NCBI GenBank assembly: GCA_020726505.1
Contig: JAHLEZ010000008.1
Span: 1,426,001 to 1,490,000, forward strand
Length of the DNA: 64,000 nucleotides
Source: Leptodontidium sp. MPI-SDFR-AT-0119
Lineage: Eukaryota > Ascomycota > Leotiomycetes > Helotiales > Leptodontidiaceae
Reading direction: 5' to 3'
Notes under the pieces: model-generated
Databases searched by the model: none
The model's input: the letters and a program-made list of their open reading frames with translations, nothing else
Told to the model about the DNA's origin: nothing
Part shown: piece after piece, positions 1 to 12,400 of the stretch
How the letters are laid out: each line of letters begins with the position of its first letter
Position numbering within the stretch: position 1 is the stretch's first letter
Made by a program: the position numbers and the translations under genes

Positions 1-439
1 GCCCCTAAACACGTGACGTCAGCACCTAGACCGTCACATTACGATTAACGTAAGGAGAATTGAAGTAATTAATTGTTATCTAGAATATATAAGGAAATTA
101 AGGGAACACGTTATTCCCCTAAAAGTAGTATACGCTAGTAGAATCTAAAACTAATATAGCGCACAACTAACTGAGTATTAACCCGTGCCTATACGACACA
201 CCCCTTAGTTAAGTAATAATAATAAGCTACTAGTATTATAGTTAGCTACGCTAAGCGAGAGTAATATTAAAAGTAAACTATTAGGCTACTAATTATACTT
301 ATACTATTAGGTTAAGCAAATAACTGTTCTATTTAAACTAGCGCATCTCTTACTTAATTCCTAATCCTATAACGACTTTATATTATATAAATCGACTTTT
401 CATTTTACTAACTAATTAACAATTAATTAATTAATTAAT
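1..439. other. AT-rich sequence, no gene recognised
   Basis: This stretch is rich in TAA/TTA/ATA words and gives no frame that resembles a known family. It begins with slightly more G+C (up to about position 50) and then becomes strongly AT-biased, as the RIP-altered remainder of the window does. It may be the upstream part of the decayed gene-like sequence that follows, or old transposon remnant. I see no tRNA, rRNA or repeat boundary in it. Confidence 0.5.
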
Positions 440-1325
440 ATTATAGGTGTATTAAAGTGCTCTACTTAGGCTATTAAGGCTGATCGTTCGGCTGTTATTG
501 TAAGTTATTAAATTAATTTTTATTAAGTTAATCGTTGTTTTTAGGGCTATATATTAATTTAAGTATTATTAATTATAATAAGCGAAAAAGAAAAAAGAAG
601 CTAAAAAGGCTCTAAAGGCTACTCCTACTTTAAAGAGAGCTACTAAGGCTACTCCTGTTATTCGTGCTCGTGCTTCTCGAGTTAAAAGAGATAAGTAATT
701 AGTTATTTATTTAAGTTATATTAATAGCGCCTTCTAAACTAAAAGCACTAGTAAGTACTTTAATATTATTAGTCAGGGTGTTCGTTATTTCGCCTGCTTG
801 TTAGGCTACTCTTATAAAGCCACTCCCCTTATTACCTAAGCTCCTTTCCTCTTCTACTACACTACGCTCTTAAATAACGCAAGTAAGAAGGTAAATTCCC
901 TTAATTATTCTTTTTTAGCGTATAATTACTAACTGTTTTAGGAATTAAAGCGCCTAAGAGCTCCCGTTTTTGCTGCCCTCCGGGGTGAGGTTGCTACTGC
1001 TGTTAAGGAGTCTAGTATATTATTTTATCTTAAACTTCCCGCGAAATTAAGGCTAAATCGGTTAATTTCTTTTAAATAAAAAGAACTCCTTTAGTACTCC
1101 GGAGGTTTATACGCGGGTTACTAACGAGTAACTTGCTACTACTACTAGTGCTCTGTTCTTTCTAGAGCTTACTCGTGGACTTATTAGTATTAATAGAGCT
1201 CCGGCTCTTACTCTTAAAAAAGAGGCTTCGGCCGCTCGTACTAACGAGCTTTGTAGTGTGATTAGAAGTGCCTTAGTTACTCTAACTAGGGAAGTTCGAG
1301 GCTTGCCACCTAAAAATAATTAAGC
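440..1325 (+). pseudogene. Decayed intron-containing gene-like sequence, function unknown
   Basis: The plus strand has short stretches that read as protein once TAA/TAG are taken as former Gln codons. One at about 590-700 is Lys/Ala/Thr/Arg-rich, with a repeated KATP motif and ending in RASRVKRDK. Another at about 1140-1320 is leucine- and alanine-rich and ends PPKNN before a stop. A plausible small intron lies at 500-544: it starts GTAAGT and ends TTTTTAG, 45 nt, the usual fungal size. The frame changes between about 960 and 1140, so either further introns exist or indels have accumulated. I do not recognise the family. It could be a host gene fragment, or an accessory gene of a transposon, because it sits directly upstream of an LTR. 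Confidence 0.3.
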
Positions 1326-1500
1326 TACTCTCTTTTTTTAAGGCGAGGCTTAAGAACTTCTAAACAACTAAGTGTCCCTTTATAATTTACTTACGTTACG
1401 TTACTTTTACTATAAAAACAAACAACTATTAAGAGTAATTAAATCTTTTAAATACTGTGAATTTTACTCTTAAGCTTAGTTGCTCTCGAAGTAAATTAAA

Positions 1501-1691
1501 TGTCGCGCACTAGCGCAGTTCTTTGGTCTGGTGCATGCTTGCGTAAGCACTTTAGGTATATAAACCTAGTCTCTAGCTCCTCTCTTTAAGAGGACAACGC
1601 TTAATTTAATTAATCTTTGAACACACTTTCTAGAACCTCATCTGATCGTAAAATCTTTCAAACCCCTGAGCTAATACTCTTCTTCTGCACA
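1501..1691 (+). repeat. LTR of family a (TGTCGCGCAC...), solo or 5' remnant
   Basis: This 191-bp copy begins TGTCGCGCACTAGCGCAG and matches the solo LTR at 51043-51235 over its whole length, with a few C-to-T and G-to-A differences. It holds a TATA-like GTATATAAACC about 60 bp from the start, followed by a pyrimidine-rich leader, which fixes the orientation. The 3' tip has lost the terminal CGACA seen in the other copies and ends CTGCACA. Flanks are TTAAA and ATAAA, so a target duplication is possible but not exact. Other copies: 15370-15563 (minus), 24136-24331, 51043-51235. Confidence 0.8.
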
Positions 1692-2306
1692 ATAAATATT
1701 AATATTAATAGTCTAATTAACGACCTAATTTCGGAAGAAGCTCATATAAACGCTAACGCTGACCTTAACGCTAATAAAGCGTCTAAAGGCAGTAGAGGCA
1801 ATAGAAAATACTATAATAAATACAAGATCACAGGACATATAGAGTCTACGTATTAAGTTAAATACCCGGAGCTAAAGCTTAATTCGGAAAATCTAAATAA
1901 AAAGCCTAATAAAGTTAAAAAGGCTAAGGAGTCAAAAAGCGAGTAGAAAACAGAGTCTAGTAAGGCTATTATAGCTATATCTAAGACTAATTCGCCGCTA
2001 AATAAGTATATAACGGCTAGAAAGCCTATAAAGGCAAATAAGCCTAAAATGTAGCTTAAACCTTCCTTACTTATAAGTACTTTTATAAATACTGTAGTAG
2101 AGGACTTAAGCGAATCCGATTCCGACTAATTAGAACGTGATATTACAAATCAAGCTTTTAGAACTATTTATAATTATAGACTAATTCTAGACTTTAATAC
2201 TAGTGAGCACTATACGCCTAATAAGGGATGGCTTCTTAATTATAAGCCTACTCTTCGAAAATCGGTTATAATCGTTAATAGTGACGTATTACTAGTACTA
2301 AGTACA
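1692..2306 (+). pseudogene. Copia-1 gag C-terminus and protease start (RIP-mutated)
   Basis: The frame running through about 1740-1900 carries a damaged CCHC zinc knuckle, read as YNKYKITGHIESTY, where the family has Cys-x2-Cys-x4-His-x4-Cys. Near 2185 it reaches the Copia aspartic protease region: HYTPNKGWLLNY corresponds to the conserved stretch after the DTGA active site, which is itself mutated. The start of gag is missing because the LTR at 1501-1691 sits in front. The reading is cut at 2306 by Copia-2 and resumes at 9478 in the same frame sense (LLSPQEM, the protease end). Stops are TAA/TAG at Gln or Trp positions. The reading frame open from 1617 starts inside the LTR and is not a real start. 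Confidence 0.75.
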
Positions 2307-2522
2307 TGTCACGGCACATGGCTAGCGGCACCTGCTAAGCGAGCCCACTGAACGGCCAGGTGTACTTCCTATACACTTATAACTAGCTAAACCTACTTAC
2401 CTTACTTTAAATAGCGAACCTTTCCCTTTAACTTAGAGGGGAGAGTACTTCTCAATTAATCTTTTACTCCCTACTACTTTATTAATTCTCACTTCTTTAT
2501 TCTTTTAGTATTCTACATGATA
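2307..2522 (+). repeat. Copia-2 5' LTR
   Basis: 216 bp, starting TGTCACGGCACATGGCTAGC. It matches 9257-9472 in length and sequence, apart from transitions typical of RIP. The bases after it (GTTAAGAGCTATA) take the place of the primer-binding site. They resemble the GTTATAAG start seen after two other LTRs in this window, which suggests a shared half-tRNA type of primer. Confidence 0.92.
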
Positions 2523-2653
2523 GTTAAGAGCTATATAACTCTTAAAGCCTCGACAATTCATACTCAGTAGAATACTACTCTACATCTTCTTCTCTACTCT
2601 TTCTAAGGATTACCGCACGTCTTTACTTACGCTTTATTTCTAGGAAATCAACT

Positions 2654-5600
2654 ATAGCCGACTCTAAGAGCGACTGCATTAAGGACTGGAAGGGCTAGAC
2701 TAAATTTAATACTGAATTCCAAGCTTAAGTGTATAATAGAGGCCTTTAGCCGCTCGTCGACCCTAACGGACCTGATGTTCCGTCTCCTGTAATAAATCCA
2801 CTAGTTTTTAATATAAAGACTGAGTTTCTTTAAAAGAAAAATACAGAACGACTAAACGGTACACCGGTGATACTCTTTTCCGCAGTCGAATCTGAATATA
2901 ATAAAGCCTTTAAGGTCTTTATTATCGAGAAGAGCGACTAAAGTAACGTGGTTACTAAATATAATTAACTTTACACTTAAGTTATTAATTATATTAACCC
3001 CTCACTCTTCGAGATCATTTCCTTGACTTAAGTTAACAAGTACACTTACACTATTTAGAAGATCGTACGAGAGCTTCGCTAATACTACGCGCCCTCTAAG
3101 GCTACTAACTTACGCGACATCGAATTGACTTATTTTCACTTAATATAATAAGCCTACGACAGTCATATTAATATTATAACTTAGTGCCGAAACTAGTTTC
3201 TGTCTTACTACGAGTATAAATCAGCCGGTTCCGAGCTCGTTTTAGGACCCCTAGCTATAGAAAGGTTCTTAAACGCCGTCGAAGCTAAATAAGACCTTGT
3301 TTTCGCTAAAAACCGCAAAAACAAGCTTATTATAGAAGATTAAGTACTTAGAAGCTAGACGGAAGTCAGGGAACCGAAACACTCTTTATTACACTATAGA
3401 TTATAGTTTCAGCGAGTTATAAAAGACGTAAAATCTACTAAAAAGCACGGCCTTTACTTCAGAAACGGCATTTTTATAACCCTTAGTAATAGACGAGATA
3501 AGGAGTACTATAAGTGCCCTTATATAATCGCTTTCTCGGATCTAAATTCTAAACACTATTGGAAACCGACTACTTATAACTGTCTTAAGGCTACACTTTA
3601 TAGTTAAACTACTAAAAAGCACTAAGTGACTCCTAATTAAGCCAAGCTTATTTAAAAAGAAGTAAATAAACTAGAGTAAAGTGCTCTACGTAAGACCGTT
3701 TTAGTTAAGGAGCCGAGTAAAGTAAGAGCTAAGATCCCTAAAACCTTTAATAAACTTATTTTAAAGATTATATACGTTACTATAGACTCTTTGGCTTTTT
3801 AAACCCTCGGTATATTCGCGCTTAATAACAGCTGACATCCGCTCTATTAGAGTACTCTTCTCGACAACTATAGTACTATATACGTAGTTAATAATAAGTC
3901 TCTTTTAGTCTTAGGCTCTTTTGTTTCCTTAAGTCACGAGGATATAGCGGAAGCTAGTATATTTAGCTTACTTATTATTAATAAAGGTCGTCGTCTTTTA
4001 AAAAACGCGCTTATTACTCTGAGAAGTATAATTAATTTAGAGCTTACTAATATAGTAATTATTAAAGGTTTTTATATTAATATTATCTCAAAGGCAAGGC
4101 TCTTAAACGTAGGCTTATAAATTAATAGTTTTGACGTAACTTTACGTCTTAAGGAGCCTATTAATAATAGTATTATACGCACTTTAGTTCGGAAGTATTA
4201 ACTAGTTTTCTTTAAATATAAGAACACTTTAAACTACCTTATTTTATCTATTTTATTAAGTAATACTAACACGCTATTATATCTTACCCTTACGCGTATA
4301 TTAAGACCCTTTAGGAGATCGAGAGATTACTTAAAGCCACGTATAAATTCAGAAGAAGTATAGTATATAAGAACAGGGCATCTTGGCCCTAAGGCTCTTC
4401 GTATATTAATAAAGAATACTAAGAACGTCAAAATCAAGGGAATAAGTAGAGCTAAGTGCGAGTATTACTCTATGGCTCGAGTTACAAATATTAATTCTCG
4501 AAGGCCTTTAGAGAACGTATTTCCACGACTATTTTAGAGACTTACGTAGGACCTTTTCGACTACGACTTTAGTTACGACGGCTCTAATTAGTTACTTGTT
4601 ATTAAAAACGAGTATAATAGAAAAATCCTTGTTTTCCCGATTTTAAATAAATTATTAATAATAATATTAGAAATCTTATAATTTATTAATAATTAAATTA
4701 AACAAAAGTACGGCCTTTATATTTATATTTTAAAGCACAATAACAAGAAAGCAGTAATCCCTCCTTAAGGTATATTGAGATATCGAAAGTGGACTTAATA
4801 ATAAGGTATCTAAATCGAATTAAGTCCGACTTATACTTACGAACTAAATAGTCTCTTAGAGCGTGCCGGAAAGGAAATTATTAAAAAGTCAATCATAATA
4901 TAAGTAACTGCAGGCCTCCCGGAAGCTCTTTAACTAAAAGTTACTTAAGCGGCAGCGTTTTTATATAATATAAGCCCGCTAGAAAATCGAGGCTAGAAAT
5001 CGCCTAACGAAACCCTTAATACTTAGTTTCGTAGTTATTTCCGCTTCTACGACCTAGTTATAGTTAAGAAATTAACTGTAGACCTTCGGCCGGATTAAAA
5101 TAAGATATACGCTTACGGCTCGCGAGCTTACCCTTTAATTAAGGATCGGGAAGCAAGAAACAATAAACGAGCATTTAAGGTGCTCCCTAGAGCTTATATT
5201 AGCTATCTTATTAGCTACGTTACTAGTAATATATACAAGATCTAAGTGCTAATTTTACACTAAGTTATTATCTCACGGAATGTGACCTTTAACGAGAACG
5301 TCTTCTTTAACTCAGTCGAGCACAAAAAACAGGCCGGCTAGCTCGTTTCTAAAGTTAAAGACGTAGTGGAAGCTATCGAAGAAGACGAGATTTAAGACGT
5401 TAAATTAATCCTCGAGGAAATTAGACTATTTAATATAGACTTAATAGAAACTAAAGCTTTCGAAGAGCTGAGCGGTACTCCTAGCCTCCTAAACTTAGGG
5501 GTAATAAAGAAAGTAAATTTACTGTAAGCTTAAAGAAGTCTTAGACTTTAGTCTTTAGAGAGTATATTACCTTTAGTTTAAAGCTCTAGTATCTCTTAAA

Positions 5601-7876
5601 TGCCTCCTGCGGATTTAATCGTAAATAAACTACCCTGTGCGAGTATACTTCCGCCTAAAGAAAGCGCTAGTATACTTATAGTTATTATATTAAAAAATCG
5701 TACTTATTTATAAGTAGTAATTCCGGTATATGTTCCCCTTATTATAATAAAAGAAGCCTTTACTTAAGTAGTAAATAACGCCCCCGCGTATATAAATAAG
5801 CTAATAATACTCGCCGCGGATAAAGCCTCTCTTATAAAATCAAGTAAGAATGAACTAGCTAAGTAAATCAGAATTAAAGAGGCCTCTTTAGTTAAGAAAA
5901 AGCGCTAATTAAAACTAAAGAGAACTTAGCCCTAACGTAAGAGTAATCGAATCGCCAGAGCTTTATTAAGAGTAAGTAAACTACTACAAAAAGGAGTATA
6001 TAGTTAACGTAAGAGTGATCGAATCACTAGAGTCAATTTATTAATTCTTATAACTATAAGTTCTATAAAGATAATATAAAGCGTAGAAACGATTGATTTT
6101 ATTTAAGTAATCCTTAAGTATTTTAATACCTCTTTTATAACTCTTTATTTATTTAAGGATTAAAGGGGTAAAAAGCTTATTACGTTATATAATGTGATCC
6201 TTGTAGTAATTCTTCTTAAATTAAAGGAAGTAAAGAAAATTTTAGTGTTAGACTTTAGCTTAAGTACTTTAAAAACAGAGCTACTTCGAGTTCACTAGAA
6301 AGACGCTCTTAAGAAGCTAAAGTCCTAGAAGGATTTAATAGATTATTATTTCGGAGAGTAATTTAAGGCCGACGCTGAGCTCGAAATTAAAAACTTAAAA
6401 TTTAAAAACTATTAGAAAATTATAAAGAAAACTAAAGCTAAATTAATAAAGCTTGTGCCGTTAATGTAAGTCTTTATTTATAAAGAGGCTCTAGATAGGT
6501 ATATTTCTCGATACTAATCAAGGCTAATTATACGAGGCGATCTCTAAGACAAGGCTACTATACTCTTAACGTACGCCGTAACCCTTATATTAAAGAGCTT
6601 CTAATTAGTTATAGCTTTAGCCGCGTATTTTGACTTAAAAATACGGCAATTTAATGTTACTAATACATTTATTAATGTAATTCGGACTAAAGATTCGCCA
6701 CTAATCTTATATTAATTATTAGATGGCTATTGCTTTTATAGCTTATACATTAAGGTTAATCGAGCACTATACGGCATAAGGGACTCTTTTTCCTTGTGGT
6801 ATAAGGAGTTCACTAAGACTCTTATATAGTTTTATTTAATTACAAGTAAAAAAGAACCTTATATGTTTTTCGATCAAAAGAGAAAGATATTTATATTATT
6901 TTTTATAAACAATATTTTAATTCTTTATTATAAAGACGATTACACCTTAATCAAAGCTGTAATTACGGGAATTCATTAAGTATATAAACTTCGCGAAATA
7001 AAGACAATAGACTAATTCCTTAGAGTTAAGATTATTAAGAATCGAGTATAAGGAATAATCTCTCTTACTTACGATATATATATCGAGAAAATCGCTAATA
7101 AATTCGGTCTAACGACATTATTACTAAGGAGTACACTACTCTTAGGAATCAAGCTCACTAAGTACAAAGGTATTACTCCTTTTAGTCGAGTGAAAGAATA
7201 CTAAGAAAAAGTTAGATTAGTACTTTACCTAGTAATTCTTATTAGACTTAATATTATATACGTAGCTTCGCGATTATCTTACTTCTTAATAAATCTAAGC
7301 GAAGAGTATATTAAGGCTGTAAATTAGACTATTAAATACTCTTAGAGCACTTGATACCTGGCTATTTAGTACTTAATAGAATAGTAAGAAATTCAGCTGT
7401 TTATTGCCTTAGATACCTCTTTTGCTAACGATATTAAGACTCGACGATTATCTTAAGGCTTTACTGCTACTCTCTTTAGAGGTATTTTTGACTAGAAAGC
7501 TAGTTTATAAGCTATAGTTACTACTTTAATTATTAAAGTAAAGTTACTAAGAGTCGAAAGAACTATTAAGGCAATAATAGCGCTTAAAAGACTGTTTATA
7601 AAGATCCTTCTTAACTTAAGAGAAGTTTAGAAAATCTACTACGATAATAAGTAAACAATTCGACTAATTATTAGCGAAGGCGAGCGAATTATAATAAAGT
7701 TACGTCACGTTAATATTCAGAATATATAACTTCGTTAAAAGTACTTTAAGGGTACTTTTAAAATTACTTATTTGTCTACAATAAAAATACCGGCCAATAG
7801 ACTTACTAAGAACCTTACTCGTTAATAATTTGATTATTTCTAAGCTCTTTTAAACTTTAAGGACGTTAAAGCGTAA
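2654..7876 (+). pseudogene. Copia-2 gag-pol polyprotein (RIP-mutated)
   Basis: The original start appears as ATA at 2654-2656, an ATG hit by G-to-A. Gag runs to about 3790 (KDWKG, VYNRGLQPLVDPNGPD). A Copia protease-like segment follows (NYSTIYVVNNKSLLVLGSF, about 3860-3910), then the GAG-pre-integrase (GHLGPKALRI, about 4380), the integrase (to about 5130) and a long linker. The reverse transcriptase (about 6400-7150) has FFINNILIL in place of the YVDD box, and RNase H (about 7330-7870) has ALDTSFANDIKTRR and YYDNKQTIRL. The frame ends FDYFQALLNFKDVKA at 7876. Dozens of in-frame TAA/TAG stand at Gln sites. Identification as Ty1/Copia rests on domain order (integrase before RT) and motifs. 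No function is possible without suppression of the stops. Confidence 0.9.
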
Positions 7877-8259
7877 ATCTTTATTACTTTATAACTCTTT
7901 TAATCTTCCCTTTGTAAATCTTCCCTTTGATTTAAATTATATTCTTTTAAATTATATATCTCTTTTATTTCTTACATTTTTATTACTTATTTCGAGTATA
8001 TTATAAGAGTTATAATACTTACTTTAAGTTTTCTTTATTAAAGTAGTGTTATTAAGGTGGCTAGCCCTTAAAATCTGCCCTTTACTATTATTAAGGCTAT
8101 TTCTAAGAATCCGAACTTCTTAAAGTAAATATAAGGGGTAACTTAATTATTTAGGGGTTCTTAAGCCCCGCCTTATATAAAAATAACGTAACGTAACGTA
8201 AGCTTGTAAATATAAGGGGTAACTTAGTTATATAAAGGTTCTTAAGCCCTAGAAGCACA
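7877..8259. other. Copia-2 non-coding spacer with a 43-bp direct duplication
   Basis: Between the end of pol and the antisense gene, the segment at 8127-8169 (AAATATAAGGGGTAACTTA and onward to CTTAAGCCCC) is repeated at 8208-8250 with a few transitions. Between the copies lies a short ACGTA-type microrepeat (about 8186-8201). The rest is AT-rich. It probably serves as the shared 3' untranslated region of the two convergent genes. Confidence 0.6.
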
Positions 8260-9104
8260 CTACTACCGCTCATAAGCGCCCGTCTTCCTTTAGTTTTAAA
8301 GTTGTCCGGAAAGTAGCTTAATATTAGTTAAGAAACTTTTAAAGTTAGTGAGCTTAATAAAAGGGTTCTTGCGATCACTTACGCTTTAAGGCTCGTCCGC
8401 CTTAATTGCCTTAATAAGACGAATAGCGAAGGGAGTTACCTTAATAGAGTAAGGGACACATTTGTGCCTAAAAAAGCACTAAAAGTACTAAGTACTACGC
8501 CCGGTAGTATTCTCCTAGTAAACGCTAAGTAACGAATTATCCTTTCCCTTTTTACTTTTAAGGGCTAAACGAGTGTAGTACTAATAAGGTACCGCGCGGC
8601 GCGCGCCGGCAATAAGAACAGCCTTCTTCTTCTTAGTCTCGGCAGTCTTAACGGCGTCGACAAAGACGTCGTCAGAGGAGTTAATAGAGCCGGCGGGAGA
8701 CGAGAGTGTAATAGGGGCCGTAGAGGGCTTTCTCTAGCCTCCAGCGAAGGAGGAACTTAACTCCGTAGAGGGAGTAAGTAAACTCTAACTCTAAAGGGAG
8801 GGAATTCCTAAGGAAGAGAAAGGGGGAGGAATTTAATTTAAAATATCGTCTAGAGTGTACTCTTAAATATCCGCGAGTATACTAGCCACAGTAGAGTGCT
8901 CAGAGGCAGCGGCAGGGGAAGAAGGGCCGGCGGGGACACGAGCCGGAATAGTACTAGCGTCGGAAAAGATTTATTTATTATAGTCAGCCCTTATAAATTC
9001 GATCTTACAATTAGCTAACTAAATCCCGACTCAACGAGTTAAATCCTAATACTCTAATCTCGATTACTACACTAAGGGAACACAGCTTAACTTACGGAAG
9101 ACAT
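8260..9104 (-). pseudogene. Antisense gene of unknown function between Copia-2 pol and 3' LTR
   Basis: An ATG on the minus strand at 9102-9104 opens MSSVS and continues past Gln-type stops. A second frame then carries a long polar, Ser/Pro/Ala-rich sequence (SDASTIPARVPAGPSSPAAA, about 8960-8900) and later SINSSDDVFVDAVKTAETKK and AVLIAGARRA (about 8700-8590). It ends with a more hydrophobic tail (VTPFAIRLIKAIKADEP, about 8390). An intron or frameshift near 8990 is needed to join the parts. This part keeps clearly more G+C than pol. The gene lies within the LTR-bounded element, about 150 bp from the 3' LTR, and converges on pol. I do not recognise a domain. It could be a captured host gene or an accessory ORF. 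Confidence 0.6.
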
Positions 9105-9256
9105 AGTTATTATTGTTATTGTAGTTATTATTATTATTAAAGTAGTTGTTATTGTTATTAGAGGAAAATTTGTAAACAAAACAAACTCTTGTACTACCGT
9201 ATATTATTTTCCTGTCTTCTTTTAGCCTAGTGTAGTCGCTTCATAACTAGGGGGTA

Positions 9257-9472
9257 TGTCACGGCACATAGCTAGCGGCACCTGCTAAGCGAGCCTACTA
9301 AACGGCCAGGTGTACTTCTTATATACTTATAACTAGCTAAACCTACTTACTTTACTTTAAATAGCGAACTTTTCCCTTTAACTTAGAGGAGAAAGTACTT
9401 CTCAATCAATCTTTTACTCCCTACTACTTTACTAATTCTCACTTCTCTACTCTTTTAGTATTTTACGTGATA
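9257..9472 (+). repeat. Copia-2 3' LTR
   Basis: 216 bp, identical in length to 2307-2522 and aligned end to end with it. It is preceded by the polypurine tract AACTAGGGGGTA and followed by the 5-bp duplication GTATA. The last six bases, GTGATA, mirror the initial TGTCAC after one C-to-T change. Confidence 0.92.
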
Positions 9473-9477
9473 GTATA

Positions 9478-12400
9478 AGAGATATTCTTATTAAGGGCAA
9501 TAATAGCTTAGAAGTAGTTATATAGCAGGTAAACTATATTCTAGGGCTAAAAACGACCTTATTAAGCCCACAAGAGATGACTAAGAAAGGTTAGTCAATT
9601 AACTTTACTAAGAATAGTACTTTATTAAAGTATAAAAAAAGCCAATTAGAGGCTAAATAAGACTATAACGCCTATTACGTTTAAGCGGAAGTTAATTACG
9701 ACATCTTAGAGCCTATAATATATTAAGTAGACTTAAATACGCCGCTAGACTTTTATTATAAGAGGCTAATATATATAAATAAAGAGTCGATTCTTAAAAC
9801 GATCGAGAAAAGCTATAAATTAAAGAAAATCTGACAAAAAGACGTAAAGTTAACCGATTATAACGCTTATAATAGCAGCAAAATACACGTAATTAATAGT
9901 AAAAAGCCTATATTAAACGCGCCACCCTTGACTATATTCGATATTAATATTATAGGGCCTTTTAAAGTTAAAGGACTTAAAGGAGAGCGCTATATCCTCA
10001 CAATTACGTGTAAAAGATCACGAGCTATATAGTTATATACCTTAAAACTCAAAGTTAACACTTATAACGTCTTAATCGACTTTTATAATATAATTAATAA
10101 TTAATTTAATAGTCAAAATAGCGTCAAATACAAATTTATAGTAAATATTAAAGCTTTTAAGCTTAATAATATAGAGGAGTTTAAGTCTAATAAATAGACG
10201 CTTTTTTGTAAGTAAAAAGGGCATATTTATAAATATACTAGCCCTTATTCCCTTTCCTAAAATAAGATAGTCGAAAGGTTAAATAAATACTTAATAAAAC
10301 GGCTAATTAGCGTTTATAAGGCTAAGAGGATACCCTTGTTTTTATAACTATATATATTACAAGGGATAGCTTATATTAATAATTAGTTATATAACTCCGT
10401 TATAAAGAAGACGCCTTTTAAAGCTCTATATAGTAAATTACTGACAATCGATTATATTCGTATACTAGGCTCTTTAACTTACGTACTTGAAAATAAAAGA
10501 GCTTATAAGCTAGCTAATAAATCCGACAGGGGTATCTTTATAAATTTTGAGTCTTCTAATAATTACTTAGTTTATTTACTAAGTAAAAGAGCCGTTATAA
10601 GCTCTAAAAACGTCCTAATTAAAGAGGACTTAATCCTTAAGAACGATATAATAAAGGAAACCGATCTAAATTTTGACTACAATAATATAGTCGAAACACT
10701 TGAAGAGTTTAAAGGCGCTAGCGATAATACTATTAAACTAATAAATAGTATTAACGACAAAATACTTAATAAGAGTAATATAAGCGAAAAGTCGCCTATT
10801 AACTAATTAAAGGGCGAGGAAACGGATTTTGAAGACGAATCCGACTTATTCGCACAAGAGCTTCCTTAAACGCTAAAGGTTAATAAAAGGCTTAATGTGA
10901 CTAGCCCGGAAATGCCTAAAGCGCCTATTAAAAGGCTTAGAAAGGATTATTTGAGCTAGGAGCTTAACGTCGTAACTAGAAACGCTAGTGCCGCCAAAGA
11001 CTCTAATAACTCTTTAGAAAATCAGAATTAGCTAGTAATATAATTAAGCTCTAATACGGCTATTCGCTAGCTAAATAACTAGTTAATTAAAGAGGAAAAA
11101 GAAGCTTTTTCTGTTTATAAAGACACTAAGAGACTAGCTTCTATGGCTCTAATAAGCTCTAAAATAGACGAAGATTTAGAAATAGGGCTAATAAAGCTAC
11201 TAGAAGAGCTAGAGGCTAATAAAATCGTTATTAAACGAGAAAAAGGCCTTTAAATCTACGAGCTTAAAAGCCTTAAAGAGGCTATAGCCTCTCCGTATAA
11301 GGACTACTAGTTAAAAGCTATAGAAAAAGAAGCCAATTCCCTAGAAGGTCATAATACTTAAGAAATAGTGCCAAGAGACACTAGTAAGGCTTATAAGCCT
11401 TTAAAAACGAGGTAAGTATATAAAATTAAAGAATCACTTAATTTCTTCGAATTCAAAACTAGATTCGTCGCTAAAGGGTTCGAGCAACTTTATAGCCTTA
11501 ACTATATTAATACGTTCGTTAGCGTAGTAAAACAAATGGCTTGGCGACTAATATTCGCCTTAGCAATCCTTTACGATTAAGTTATATAGAAAGTCGATAT
11601 AATTTCGGCTTTTACACAAAGTAATATTAACGTAAATACTTTGTATATCGTGCCTCCCGAAGGCATAAACGCCTAAAAATACGCTAGTAAACTACTCCTA
11701 CTTAATAAAGCCTTATACGGGCTAAAACAGTTAGCTAGGCTTTAGTTTATTACGCTAAAAGAAGTCTTAATCAAAAAGCTTGGCTTTTAAGCCTTGACTA
11801 TTAAAAGTTGTATCTTAATTAATAAGGAGCAACAGCTTATAGTCTTTATTTACGTAAACGACTTAATAATAATTAGCCTAAACGTTAATAATATTAAATC
11901 CTTTATTTTAATGCTCAAAAAGCTCTTTAAATTAAAGGATTTAGGGCTAATAAAGGACTACTTAAGCATAAATATTAAGTATAACCTAGACAAAGGTTAT
12001 ATAAAGTTATATTAAGAGAATTATATTAAGAAAGTACCAGCGTAGTTTAATATAACCGATTATAAGCTTAAAGATACACTAATAAATTCGAAGGTTAAAT
12101 TAGAACTTAATCCTAATTAGGCTAATAAAGAGGAGATAAATATATTTTTGTAAATTATAAGCTGCCTCTTGTTTTTAACGCTAGCTACTAGACCCGACAT
12201 ATACTACGCGGTAATAAAGCTCGCTTAATTTGCTAATAACCTTAGCGCCTACTATATAATTGCCCTTAAAAACGTGCTTAAATACTTAAATAAATTAAAA
12301 AAGCTAAGGCTAATCTACGAAAAAAGCCCTAGTTGATATATAAGCGGCTATTGCGACGCCGACTACGCCGGAGATATTAGTACGGCTAAATCGACTAGCG

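Larger units (their letters stand above)
2307..9472 (+). mobile_element. Copia-2: complete Ty1/Copia LTR retrotransposon nested in Copia-1
   Basis: The element is 7166 bp with two 216-bp LTRs (2307-2522 and 9257-9472), and its ends read TGTCAC and GTGATA (originally GTGACA). It is flanked by GTACA (2302-2306) and GTATA (9473-9477), a 5-bp target duplication with one CpA-to-TpA change. A polypurine tract, CTAGGGGG, lies just before the 3' LTR. Inside are gag-pol on the plus strand (2654-7876) and a separate minus-strand gene (about 8260-9104) between pol and the 3' LTR. It interrupts the protease region of Copia-1, so it is the younger of the two. Both LTRs are mutated to a similar extent. Confidence 0.93.
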
